This document shows, piece after piece, positions 37,101 through 45,551 of a stretch of 64,000 nucleotides of DNA (position 1 is its first letter; each line of letters starts with the position of its first letter). This stretch comes from Lonicera japonica. Lineage: Eukaryota > Streptophyta > Magnoliopsida > Dipsacales > Caprifoliaceae. The DNA lies in assembly GCA_021464415.1 (NCBI GenBank), contig CM038469.1:2272501-2336500 (forward strand), in the 5' to 3' direction. The notes beneath the pieces were generated by a model that saw only the letters and a program-made list of their open reading frames with translations, searched no databases and was not told where the DNA came from. Made by a program: the position numbers and the translations under genes.

Positions 37101-40062
37101 GAAGATGTACAAGTGGCCCCTGGAAAAAAAATTCAAGAACTTGACACCACCCAGAATGTGATTCAAAATGAAGAGGTAAGAAAAAATAACAAGTTGATGA
37201 TATCCTTCTTTTTTCTTTCTTTGTAAAGCTGAAACTTTATCCATCATCCAGTTGTCTAAGGAACTTAAAAGCGCCAGTTTGGGCGAGGATAATGAAAAAC
37301 GGATCGAAGGTAAAGATGGGGCTGTTGAGGAACCTTACCAAGATTCTGTTGGGGATGCAATAGTTAATGAGATCCTTCAAGAAGAAGCAGAAGGGAACAA
37401 AGTTGCAGAGGCTCCTACTAAATTGGACCTTCAAAAAACGAGTGATGATACCAATTGTAGAGACACAAATACAGCAACCACGGCTCTAAGTGAGGAGGTC
37501 AGATAAAACTTAGTCTCTTTCCTTTTTATAATTGGGAATACATCCGTTTGGCCCTTTGCACTCACAAAAATGTCAAGAAAAAATCTAGTTGATAAACAAA
37601 ATTTTGTCTTGCGTTATTATTTCTTTTCTTTGGTGGTGCTTGCGATGAGTGGGTAGCGGGGATTTCTCTTGGAAAAAGTGTAGAATGCAAATCATATGGA
37701 CTCAAAAGGCATCCACAAAGGTATTTAAGAGAACATAAATCTTCTGCTATTACTAATTCCATGGAAACAGGCGCTTGATGTTAATTTAAGCTTTAGGATC
37801 TGAAAACAACAAAGAAGTTAACAGATGAAAGGGTTAGAAGCAGACAACGGAAGATGCTGAAACAAATTAAGTTCCTGATATGTGCAAAATTGGCACATTA
37901 TATAGGCAATAGGTCAACCCCAGCATATTTCATGTCAGTCAAAAACATCACTATAGTTGCCAATCATATTTCCTAAGACGGATGTTGAAATTATATAGGT
38001 ACTACATGAAAAGGGATTGTTGAGAAAAGAATTAGGAGTTTCACCATGAGAATATCTCGCTTTATCTATAGAAACACATTGAGTACAAAATTTCTTTTTA
38101 TTCTTTCTTTTTTTAAGATTTTCCAGCAGAGTGTTCTGCAAGATGAGATATCAATCAACAATATTTGGGTAAATGGATAGGAAAAAAAACAACAAGACCA
38201 AGTTTGTGGTTTGTAGGCACCAAAATCTGATCCCACGGGCATCCGCTCATCAGCAGCAGGATTCCCCCACTCAAAGACCCCCATGCAGAAGAGAAGGAAC
38301 AGCTTCACTACCCTACTTATCTCTATTCACATCACAAGTATTTGAAACATACGTAAATTTTCACTTTTGGTGTTTTTTATCTGACTTGTAGTCTATAACA
38401 AGCAAGATGCTATACCTTCGAATTCCGTCTGTTTCTATTCTTGTAAACCAGTTCAAGCATCATATGTTAACAAGTTAACTGCTCTTGTAGAATTGTTAAC
38501 ATTCATACGTATTGTACACATTAAATTTCCCATCCAATCTTTCCTATGTCTTGAATGGATATTTCTATAGGTTAAAGTCTCGGAATTCCAGTTGGTAAAG
38601 CACGGCGACGGCAAGGAAAGTGCAATAAACAACGAGATTGTAACCAGAAAAGATGTAGTAGAAGATAAAAGCATTGAGGAGGTCTCACAAATAGATGCAT
38701 TGGCTCCTCTTGAACTGGGGCAAGAAATGAAGGAAATCTTTGAAGCTGCTCCTGAAAGGCCAATCTATGAGACAATTGAAGTGTATGATGTGAAAAAAGA
38801 TACTGAGGAGGAACATATCAATAGTTCAGAAAGTCTCAAGGATGATGAGAAACTTGAGTGCGCAACTCTTGAAACAACATTTGATGGACGTGATATAACA
38901 AAAGACCCGAGTCTGAAAGAGCACGGCATTCCTGTAAATGAGGCAAGGACTTCCTTACCAACTGAATCCATACAAAAGGAAACACAAGATAAAGCAAATG
39001 TGAACAAGGTAAATGAGGAACAGAGTGATATCATCACTGACAAGCAAATAACAATCGAAACAATCATACCAGAAGTAAAGGGCATTAAAGATGGGGTAGG
39101 ACATAAAAATCACGAGGTAAGTAAAACATTATAGCAACAATAAACTCGATGAATTGGCCATACTGACAGTCTGACATAAAACTTGACACTGGTCTGTTCT
39201 GCAGGAAGAAGTAGATCTTTCAAAAAGGGAAAGGAATGTGGAGTTTGATGAAGCTAACATTCATGGCATAGTAACTGCAGATGGAGACATGGAACGTCAA
39301 GATCAGAGTAGAAAGTTTAATGTTTTATCTCACATCAAGGATTCAAGCATGGAGATTACACAAAGCGAGAGCACACTGGACCTTAAAGAAGTTGGTGAAG
39401 TTTCTCCAGACAGAGAAAAGATAGAGAAACCTTCTCTGGCTATATGGGATAAGCATGTTCTAATAGAACCATATCCAGATGAGAGCACAAAAGCTAGGAG
39501 TTCAACTGGTAGCAAAGACATCTCACGAGTCCAACAGGAACCATATGCACAAACCTTTGAGGAGGTAGAAGATCTGAAATCTGGAAATGCCTCAGGGGCT
39601 GAACCAGAAGCCAAAGAAGTAGAATGTGGAGAAGAGAAAATAGCAGGTGAAGAACACAAGGAAGCTAAAGAAGGGTCCTCATCAACTGAGTCGGCTAAGA
39701 ATTCATTACCTGGCAACCTGAATGGATCCACAAAAGGAACCTTGCAGGTGACTGAACTCTTGGTTGAAGAGAGAGAACCAAAAGACGGCAAACAACTGCA
39801 AGTTGACGAAGCAGAAACAGCTGAAGAAGCAAAAGCAAAAGCAGAAGAAGAGGAAGGAGATGAAGACAAAAGGGAGGACTCAGGGACTGATGCTCCAGTC
39901 ATGGTAGAAGCATCTAGTGATGGGATTGTGAAGGTTGCTGCTCATAAGAAATCTCACAATATATTGTCAGGCGTTGGATCAAAGGTCAAGCACTCAATTG
40001 CCAAGGTGAAGAAAGCTATCACCGGCAAGTCTTCTCATCCAAAACCATCATCACCAAAATAA
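16094..40062 (+). CDS. Giant glutamate-rich disordered protein (titin-like), multi-exon
   Basis: Function unknown. My model has 24 exons: 16094-16135 (tentative), 18023-19279, 19402-19737, 19864-20025, 20136-20300, 20621-20746, 20874-21029, 21115-22095, 22935-23057, 23189-23350, 23442-24473, 32545-33285, 33371-33490, 33583-33861, 33959-34135, 34238-34357, 34485-34721, 34835-35125, 35219-35338, 35452-36909, 37026-37175, 37252-37497, 38571-39116, 39205-40062. These sum to 9,885 nt, about 3,294 residues. Every exon is a multiple of three and every intron phase 0. The protein is dominated by Glu, Lys, Ser and Thr with almost no hydrophobic core, so it is probably intrinsically disordered. It ends in a basic tail with NILSGVGSKVKHSIAKVKKA. 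Plant proteins like this are often auto-labelled titin or myosin-like on composition alone. A block at 30405-31990 is excluded because it is broken. Individual boundaries could be off by a few codons. Confidence 0.7.
18023..20300 (+). CDS. N-terminal exons of the long acidic protein
   Basis: Four exons: 18023-19279 (419 codons), 19402-19737 (112), 19864-20025 (54) and 20136-20300 (55). They have clean acceptors (TTTTTTGCAG, CTGCTGCAG, CCATTCAG, TTAACCAG) and donors (GTGAGA, GTAAGA, GTTAGA, GTAAAA). Three of the four end in GAG or AAG just before the donor. The sequence is Glu/Ser/Thr/Lys-rich. No repeat of the later arrays is obvious, and a hydrophobic patch VGKVFFGVSPVPKVA occurs early in the first large exon. 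Long antisense open frames over this region are shadows of the acidic codon composition. Confidence 0.75.
20621..22095 (+). CDS. Array 1, repeat unit 1 (three exons)
   Basis: Exons 20621-20746 (42 codons), 20874-21029 (52) and 21115-22095 (327). This triplet is duplicated at 22935-24473 and, in damaged form, at 30405-31990. Shared landmarks are EEKT near the end of the first exon, EN.SAQA at the start of the second, and VKNSDT, EKVEASYVSTHSPL and a SDGEKDGANEEVHNE-type segment in the third. Flanking intron sequence is also alike between units, so duplication was at the DNA level. Confidence 0.7.
22935..24473 (+). CDS. Array 1, repeat unit 2 (three exons)
   Basis: Exons 22935-23057 (41 codons), 23189-23350 (54) and 23442-24473 (344). 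They align exon by exon with unit 1, for example VKSSDTEH and VEPSYVDTHSPLA in the large exon. All are phase 0 at both ends. For the second exon an acceptor nine bases downstream would also keep frame. The donor GTAATA at 24474 opens the intron that holds the Copia insertion. Confidence 0.7.
24981..25238 (+). repeat. Intronic tandem duplication, period 139 bp
   Basis: A segment beginning CTAAGGCAAGTCGCTAGG at 24982 recurs at 25121 with few mismatches. The second copy runs to 25238, where the transposon starts. The sequence resembles the introns just before 20621 and 22935, so it is the ancestral upstream intron of repeat unit 3, duplicated once more. Confidence 0.75.
25239..25396 (+). repeat. 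Left LTR of the Copia mosaic
   Basis: It begins with TGTTGAG exactly where the host tandem duplication ends. It contains TATATATATATTTGG as a possible TATA region and ends near TTTTCA, two bases before the primer-binding site. The exact 3' end (25390-25398) is uncertain. Confidence 0.65.
25399..25410 (+). other. Primer-binding site for initiator tRNA-Met
   Basis: TGGTATCAGAGG matches, with one difference at the last base, the TGGTATCAGAGC motif of most plant Copia elements, complementary to the 3' end of initiator methionine tRNA. Confidence 0.85.
25434..25550 (+). repeat. 34 bp tandem repeats in the Copia leader
   Basis: The segment AAACCCTAGCCGYTGTGTTT and what follows it recurs at 25460, 25494 and, partially, 25528. 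A partial copy starts near 25434. The core resembles but is not a telomere-repeat array. Confidence 0.75.
25732..27207 (+). pseudogene. Copia gag-protease-integrase remnant (element A)
   Basis: A frame starting at 25732 has only about 67 residues, the end of gag fused to the protease motif WVLDSGA, so most of gag including the zinc knuckle is deleted. A frameshift follows at about 25930. The next frame (to 26420) contains the pre-integrase region LHQRLGHPN. The integrase core follows with HSDVWGP, a DNAREYF segment and a PQQNGVAERKN segment, interrupted by stops at about 26420, 26528 and 26582. One stop is TGA where the family has arginine (CGA), as expected from cytosine deamination. The piece is interrupted by the hAT insertion at 27216. 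It is non-functional. Confidence 0.8.
27208..27927. mobile_element. Nested non-autonomous hAT element (704 bp) with 8 bp target duplication
   Basis: The body 27216-27919 has perfect 11 bp inverted ends, TAGGGATGGCA and TGCCATCCCTA. It is flanked on both sides by TGTGTGCT (27208-27215 and 27920-27927), an 8 bp duplication diagnostic of hAT transposons. Subterminal regions are very GC-rich and full of CGGGTAC/GGACCCG-type repeats on both strands, whereas the middle is AT-rich. No transposase frame exists. It split the Copia frame at the protein hinge. Confidence 0.9.
27928..28158 (+). pseudogene. Copia polyprotein hinge remnant, end of element A
   Basis: A Pro/Ser/Thr-rich frame continues element A on the other side of the hAT insertion and reaches LDLPIAERKGIR followed by TGA at 28156-28158. 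In the family this motif is followed by the region leading into reverse transcriptase. Here it stops and an unrelated stretch leads to a second hinge, marking the junction with element B. Confidence 0.7.
28215..30215 (+). pseudogene. Copia hinge, reverse transcriptase and RNase H (element B)
   Basis: The first part (28215-28769) has a second hinge, LDLPIALRKGVRACTK, then PEWREAVYEEMRALEKN, and stops at a TGA where the family has tryptophan (TGG). After it 28827-30215 is open for 462 residues: KARLVAKGFTQTYGV, QLDVKNAFLNG, the catalytic YVDD, SLYGLKQSPRAW, TDADWAGS and the RNase H end with HVEIDRHFIKEK. The stop at 30213-30215 abuts the polypurine tract. The RT-RNase H part looks young compared with element A. 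Loss of the amino half of the polyprotein makes it non-autonomous. Confidence 0.85.
30214..30222 (+). other. Polypurine tract of the Copia mosaic
   Basis: GAGGGGGAG lies directly before the right LTR. This is the usual plus-strand priming site in plant Copia elements. Confidence 0.8.
30223..30398 (+). repeat. Right LTR of the Copia mosaic
   Basis: It starts TATTGATAATTCAG (the canonical TG start has become TA) and has a TATATAAGGAG TATA-like box. It ends near AATTCA, after which host exon-like sequence begins. Only the last 25 bp or so (ATAATATAA and TTCA) resemble the left LTR. Confidence 0.65.
30405..31990 (+). pseudogene. Array 1, repeat unit 3 (decayed)
   Basis: This is the third copy of the triplet seen at 20621 and 22935. 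Exon one is only the 3' part (30405-30477), its 5' part being absent beside the transposon; no AG upstream gives phase 0 to the GTGAAT donor. Exon two (30597-30755, 53 codons) is intact. Exon three (30849-31990) is 1,142 nt, not a multiple of three. It shifts frame near 31670, by one extra base relative to units 1 and 2, giving a TAG at 31683-31685, and shifts again near 31884. If included in the mRNA it would end translation. I infer it is normally spliced out with the transposon from donor 24474 to acceptor 32544. Confidence 0.65.
32545..36909 (+). CDS. Array 2: three copies of a second exon triplet
   Basis: Exons pair as 32545-33285/33371-33490/33583-33861, 33959-34135/34238-34357/34485-34721, and 34835-35125/35219-35338/35452-36909. 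The first exons start NPESV, NLKSVEP and NCELVELEP. The middle exons are each exactly 120 nt with a V/ASG-EK-ENxKE theme. The third exons start with DPDPLTIENLE, SPDPVLIENLE and EPAPMPTENLE. The third exon of the last copy reads through the position of the donor used in the other two (APVTLV) and is extended to 486 codons. The middle exon of copy 3 ends at a GC donor. The first exon of copy 1 also resembles the large exons of array 1 (KVEASYINAQT), so it is a junction. Confidence 0.7.
37026..40062 (+). CDS. C-terminal exons of the long acidic protein
   Basis: Exons 37026-37175, 37252-37497, 38571-39116 and 39205-40062 (285 codons plus TAA). The first three end in GAG before GTAAGA, GTCAGA and GTAAGT. 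The last exon stays acidic with an Ala/Glu/Lys stretch (AEEAKAKAEEEEGDEDK), then turns abruptly basic: HKKSHNILSGVGSKVKHSIA followed by KVKKAITGK and a Ser/Pro end. This tail could form an amphipathic basic helix that contacts membranes or nucleic acid, an inference only. The TAA overlaps an AATAAA hexamer. The intron 37498-38570 is the longest in this part and holds nothing recognised. Confidence 0.75.
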
Positions 40063-40152
40063 AGCAATAAAACAAATGATCTCTGCATTAAATTGCTCCC
40101 AACAAGGGGTTAGTTTGTTGTTTCACATTGTAATTAGGTTTTACCAAATTTT

Positions 40153-40176
40153 AATGTGGTGTGGTGTGGTGTGGTG
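40153..40176. repeat. (TGTGG)n microsatellite
   Basis: About five copies of TGTGG in the 3' flank of the acidic gene, possibly inside its 3' UTR. Confidence 0.85.
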
Positions 40177-40611
40177 AGCATGAAAAAGTTTAGAATGATT
40201 ATTTGTATAAACTTAGTTCAATAGTGATTTGTCATCTGTGTAATATTACCAACTTCCTTATTGTATAATCCTACCAAAAATTTGCAGCGTGGTTACTGTA
40301 TAGACTTAGTTAAATAGTGATCTGTGAATGTTACCTTTCTTTGTTCATAACACTTTAATTTGGATCCATGTCAAAATCCAGTCTCTAGTGCTTTTCTAAC
40401 TCAATATTCACAAGGTTGCAGTCTTCCACATTAGCTAGACCATCTTTGAAGCTGAGGCCATTCACTTTTTGGCCGTTTTGATTTATGGTTTACAAGTATT
40501 TGTGATTTTTGTAAGATATGCATGATATTAAAATTGCGTGGTAGTCAAATAGGTTCTCTTGAGCATGAAAATCTAGTTCAGTAAAGAAATTGAAATTGCA
40601 TAGAATTTTGA

Positions 40612-41095
40612 GTTCAAATTTCCTACGAGGCTACGAGCATCATCTTCACGTTTCTCTTCTACAGTGAATGACAATTACCAGCTCGTTTTCAGATTTCTAT
40701 TCACATAATAAAAAATTAATGATCGACACGTTTGAACATAAGGAAGCAATTAACCAATTAATAAATTGATTAAACGATCTACAACTACGTATAACTGAAC
40801 TCTATGTCAGTATGCAATGTATGTAACTGCGTACTGGTAGATGGAAAGAAATGAATCCAAATTTCCTACGAGCATCACATTCACATTTCTCTTCTACATC
40901 GAATAACAATTACCAGATAATTTTCAGATTATTCACATAATAAACAATTAACGATCAACGCAATGGAACATAAGGAAGCTATAAACCGGTCCATTAACCA
41001 TCTGAAACTACGTAGAAGTGAACTAAATACATCATCCATGTAGTGTGTGTGTAATGTATGTAACTGCGTATATATAAGGTAGATTGAAAGAGACT
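40612..41095. repeat. Tandem duplication, period about 243 bp
   Basis: The segment starting AATTTCCTACGAG at 40617 recurs at 40860. Shared landmarks are TTCTCTTCTACA, AACATAAGGAAGC and AATGTATGTAACTGCGTA, in the same order in both. The copies have diverged by scattered substitutions and small gaps. Confidence 0.8.
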
Positions 41096-41499
41096 TACAA
41101 TTCTCGATAAGAAGAAACGCATTGTTTGAAGATGAAGATGATGAAGTTTCTATCAAAGTTGGGGCTCTGAGTGTGGTATATTTGTGCATTCGTCTCTTCA
41201 ATGTGTGCGTGTGGAGACACCATTCGCAACTCACCACTGATCAGCCATGGCTGAAGCTGAACACAGTCACAGTACTGTCTTCAAATGTTTTTTTAAAGAA
41301 ACAGAAATTAAAAATCCCTCGGTTAATTCGAACTTAATAGGAACGATGGGAACACTTTGCTTGTTGGGCTGATCGTACTGGGGTGGACTGGGCTCAACTA
41401 GCCCTTTTTTTTGGGCCTGTAAGAGAAAAGGATGTATATACTTTTTTATGTGTATTTTTAAAGTGTAAAAATACTTTCTTTCTTTCTTATTTTTTTTAT

Positions 41500-42280
41500 T
41501 ATTTTTTTGGGTGTTGGAAAAAATACTCTAAAAAATTAATTTAAATACTCTTTTTTTAGGCACCCGTATATAAATTTTAATTTTGTAAAAGCACCTGCAC
41601 AATAAAGTCACCACAATTGAAAAAAAAAAGACATAAAAGAACATTAGTATCTATCCTATCTCCTTTCATATATTCTCTGAGTTTAAAGCGTGAATCTTCA
41701 TGTTTTTGGTGCAATGGATCTTCTTTGGATGAAGGAATTCTTGATTAGTTAGACCTATGGAGAAGAATTAGAGATTGGTGTGATCAAAAAGTGTTTTGAA
41801 TGTGTTTTTGACTTTATTTGGGAAAAAAAATCTCTAATAAAACAAACAAAAATTAAACAATACCTAATGCATCAAAATTTTACACAAGTCCTACTTTTGG
41901 TCCGATATAAGAATATGAAAGAAATATTAAAAGCAATATCACAACATTCTATTTGCATTCAGAATTAATAACTTTTATATAGATATTTAACCCTATGCTA
42001 AAGTTTGTAACAGTTCAATTATGCATCGTCGATAAAAAATGTTTGATCATCACATGCGTTACACGTATACAAGTTTGCTTTAGGTGCTATCTTTAAAGTT
42101 GCGTTGGATTAACAAATTAAAATCGTGTTGGATTAATGAGATTGAGACGAAGTCATCATGAAGCAACACAGCAGTAGCAATGGGTGCCTTCAAAATGAAA
42201 TTTCCAACTGTTTGGGTTGCCTTTATTTTTAAAAAGAGTGTTTAAATTGATTTTTTATGGTGCTTTTACTATCACTTTTT
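41500..42280. mobile_element. Possible non-autonomous TIR element
   Basis: Left segment AAAAAATTAATTTAAATACTC followed by TTTTTTTAGGC is mirrored at about 42225-42270 (GCCTTTATTTTTAAAAAGAGTG, then TTTAAATTGATTTTTTATGG). The interior has no gene. Boundaries are approximate. Confidence 0.35.
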
Positions 42281-43084
42281 TTTACCACAAGAAATCTTAA
42301 ACTATTTGAAGCGGAATGAGAAAGATGGATCCTAAATACAGCTAGTGTGACTCCAATTTGAATTGGTTTATACTTTCTTTATGTTATTTTTGTCTATTCA
42401 TTTTCATACGGAGTATTTTTTTTTTCCCGAAGAGTAACAAATTTTGAACTTGACGAAATCACAAGAGCCCTCCCTTTATTTTTCCTTTTTTTTTTTCCCT
42501 TTTTATCGTTTTCTCACTAATTATTTATTTTTATTTTGTTTTAAATTATTTGCATATGTACATCCTATTGCATAAAAAAACTAGTAATTAGCATGTGTGT
42601 ACCTAGTAAAGACAATTATCACATTTGAAATTCTAACATTTAAAATTGTCTAGAAAAGGTCCAAAACTTCAAATTAAATTTAAATTTCTCATGTGTTCGT
42701 TTTGAAGATTAAAAATGTTTGAACATCTCCCTTTAAGTAGGGTCATTTTTTTTTAACATATTAAATACACAATACAAAACTCTAAAAGCTTAATATAAAA
42801 TACAAAAAAAGTATACATTTTTCTATGAAGCTTTGAATATATATTTTTTAATTTAAATTTGTCTGTCTTTCAGTCCTAAATACATAAAATTTGCTAAATT
42901 AATCATTATTATTAAGGTATAGCTCATCATCAAAAAAGTATATATAGAAAGTATTAAAATAAAATAAAATAAGTTATTAAGATTTAGAATTGGAAAAAAG
43001 GGCTTGCATTGTACGTAACCTACGTTTGAATTGAATGTTAAATATTACCAAATTACTTTCATTAAACTAGAAATTAGGTAGAAG

Positions 43085-43719
43085 GTCTTACTACACATTG
43101 ATTTTTACCAAAACTTTAATGAATAATATTTTTTTGAATGAAGGGCCTATTTTTAATTGCTAATTAGTGTAAGAGGCCTATTTTATTTTATATTTTAAAT
43201 GAAGATATTTGAATAAATTTAAATATCATTTAATTAATAAAAACATGTTATATATTACCTAAATTACCCACTCTTTATGAAATTTGCACAAAAAATATGA
43301 ATATTGCAGTGAAATATAGACTGCAATATGAACTTTGCACTAGCAATATGAACTTTGCACTAGAAATATGGGCTGCAAAGTTCACATTGCAGTAAAATAC
43401 GGACTGCAATATGAACTTTGCACCAAAAATATGAACTGCAAAGTTCATATTGCAGTAAAATATAAGCTGAAAAGTTCATATTGCAGTAAAATATGGAGAG
43501 TAAAGTTCATATTGCAGTGAAATATAGACCGTAAAGTTCATATTGCAATCCATATTTTAATGCATATTGGTATTTTTTAATTTATTTTAAGGGTTGGGAT
43601 GTCATTTTATAATGAAAAAAAAAACACATCTCATATTATTAAAAAAATAAAAAATAGGCCCTTTATTTACAAAAAAAATATTCATTGGCTTTAGTATGAA
43701 AATCTTTCTCTAATAAGAC
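43085..43719. mobile_element. Inverted-repeat element with palindromic tandem core
   Basis: Imperfect inverted ends of about 60 bp run from GTCTTACTACAC to AAGGGCCTATTTTTA on the left and are mirrored on the right (TAAAAAATAGGCCCTTTATT to TAATAAGAC). The middle, about 43300-43560, repeats a short unit alternating GCAAAGTTCATATTGCAGT with ACTGCAATATGAACTTTGC, so the repeats are inverted copies of each other. No coding frame and no clear target duplication. Confidence 0.55.
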
Positions 43720-44757
43720 ATTTTTTTAATTGTCCCTTCGTTAAAATTATCAATTATGGGAAGCATTAGAAACAAACACTAATAAGTAGCTTTAACTCAT
43801 CCAATATTATTGTTTACTCCTCACACAAGTGAGCACGGTTTAAACCTAGCAATATTTGATGGAACAATTAATCAATTACTTAAGGGAGAGTATGAAGTAT
43901 TATAGGGGAGTAATGATCAATAAAAATCAAAATCAAATCTTAAAAAAAAAATGGTAATAAAGTATTCCAAGAGAGTTACAACGAATGCAAAATAAATATA
44001 AGGCTCAGAGAAAAGCTCAAAAGTAATGAAAATACAAGTTTAAACAAGCTCAACAATCCCTATATAAAATAATTTTATCGAAGAAAGTAATACCATTTAT
44101 GTAGTTAACTACTATTTTTTACTACTGGAAATGATGTAAAAGGTTTTGCGTGACAATATTTTTCGCAAAAATACCAACGAATAATATTTTTAGAAATAAA
44201 GATTTAGATATTATTATGAAATAAGAGCTTCTTTATCAATTGTGTTTTTAAATAAAGGTTTTGACTAAGTACAAACTTAACTTTGCAGGAAATTGTATTT
44301 TGTGGAAACTTAACTTTGTAACGAAAAAAAATTTATGCAATTTTTTTTGCATGATGTGTTTATATTTATTAACAAATATATTCTTATATTTCATTCATAA
44401 AGCTTTAAAACAGTGTCAAATAAGCACAAATACATAGTAATATTTTAAAAAATAAGGAGTGCAAATTTAACTTTGCATAACTTTAAAAAAAATTATTATG
44501 TATATTTTATTAATAAATAAGTTTTGAATATATAATTTGTTTAAATAATCCCAAACAACGGTCAATTGAACACTTATTTATAATAATATACTAAAAAAAT
44601 GTAGTGCAAATTTAATTTTGCATGGTTCAGTAAAAAAATACAATTTAAAAATCAACTGCAAAATTAACTTTGCACTCCTTTTGAATTTTGGTAAAATATA
44701 GGTACTTAATTTACAAAAATATTATTTCCAGATTCTTTTGTAATATTTTTTTTAAAA

Positions 44758-44852
44758 CAAACCCTATTTTTCAATATTCTATAAATTAAAAGTTCCACTA
44801 TAATCAAACCCTATTTTTCAATATTCTATAAAAATAAAAGTTCCACTATAGT
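44758..44852 (+). repeat. 47 bp tandem duplication
   Basis: Two nearly identical copies begin AAACCCTATTTTTCAATATT and end AAAAGTTCCACTATA. They differ at a couple of bases. Confidence 0.85.
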
Positions 44853-44929
44853 CGTTATTCAATAACAATAGTGAGGTTTTGTGTAAAAAAAAATTAAAAT
44901 ATATATATATATATGGGAAATTTCAGGTG

Positions 44930-45292
44930 CGGATTACTGTTCACGGATGAACAGTACGGATTGGTCCATTTGGTACGCTTCCCGATAGAATTTTTTGATG
45001 AAATTTTGTTGGGATGTTCTTCATCGTGTCTAGAACATCTCCACCAAATTTCATCAAAAATTCAACCGGAAAGTGGGTTAACTACGTGATTGAAAAATAT
45101 TGGATTTTATAAATCTATTTCTGGACCAATATTTTTCAATCACGTAGTTAACCCACTTCCCGGTTGAATTTTTTGATGAAATTTGCTGGAGATGTTCTAG
45201 ACACGATGAAGAACATCCCCACAAAATTTCATCAAAAAATTTCATCGAAAAGCATGCCAAATAGATCAATCCGTACTGTTCACAGTAATCCG
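44930..45292. mobile_element. Nested foldback element, family member 1
   Basis: The whole 363 bp is a near-perfect palindrome centred at about 45110. Each arm is itself a hairpin: TGATGAAATTT...GTTCTTCATC, a short loop, then AGAACATCTCCACC and AAATTTCATCA. Outer ends share CGGATTACTGT and GAACAGTACGG. Related members lie at 61830-62222 and 63198-63578. No coding capacity. It lies about 260 bp before the THUMP gene start. Confidence 0.75.
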
Positions 45293-45551
45293 TATAAAAA
45301 ATAGACTCTATATATATATTTCTAACTAAATAAGTTATTTGATGTAATTTTTGAAAATAGAAAAAAATCTAAATTCTAGTGCCCACTCGGGGCTGAACTA
45401 CAGAACACGTTCCAGTCACGTTGCAACTTGCAAGCCCTACTACACATACAAAGAGACTCCATTGCTTAATTGCTTTCCCCCCTTTTCTGAAGCGAGCTAA
45501 ACTATTACTTTTTCTGCTACTCAACCTACAGTGTAGTCTGTTTCATCGCTG

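Larger units (their letters stand above)
40063..45551. other. Gene-free region with tandem and foldback repeats
   Basis: No full gene is supported. Present are the 3' UTR of the acidic gene, a TGTGG microsatellite at 40153-40176, a partial 90 bp duplication near 40200-40350, a 243 bp tandem duplication (40612-41095), a possible truncated PPR start on the minus strand (41095-41189), a likely TIR element of about 41500-42280, an inverted-repeat element at 43085-43719, a 47 bp duplication at 44758-44852, and a nested foldback element at 44930-45292. Confidence 0.6.

Noticed and set aside
41122..41337. Plus-strand 71-codon frame starting near 41122
   Set aside because: Short, acidic only at the start because of a GAAGATGATGAAG repeat, no splice partner or homology.
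43300..43560. Regular short repeats considered as a CRISPR array
   Set aside because: Units are inverted copies without unique spacers, and the DNA is plant nuclear.
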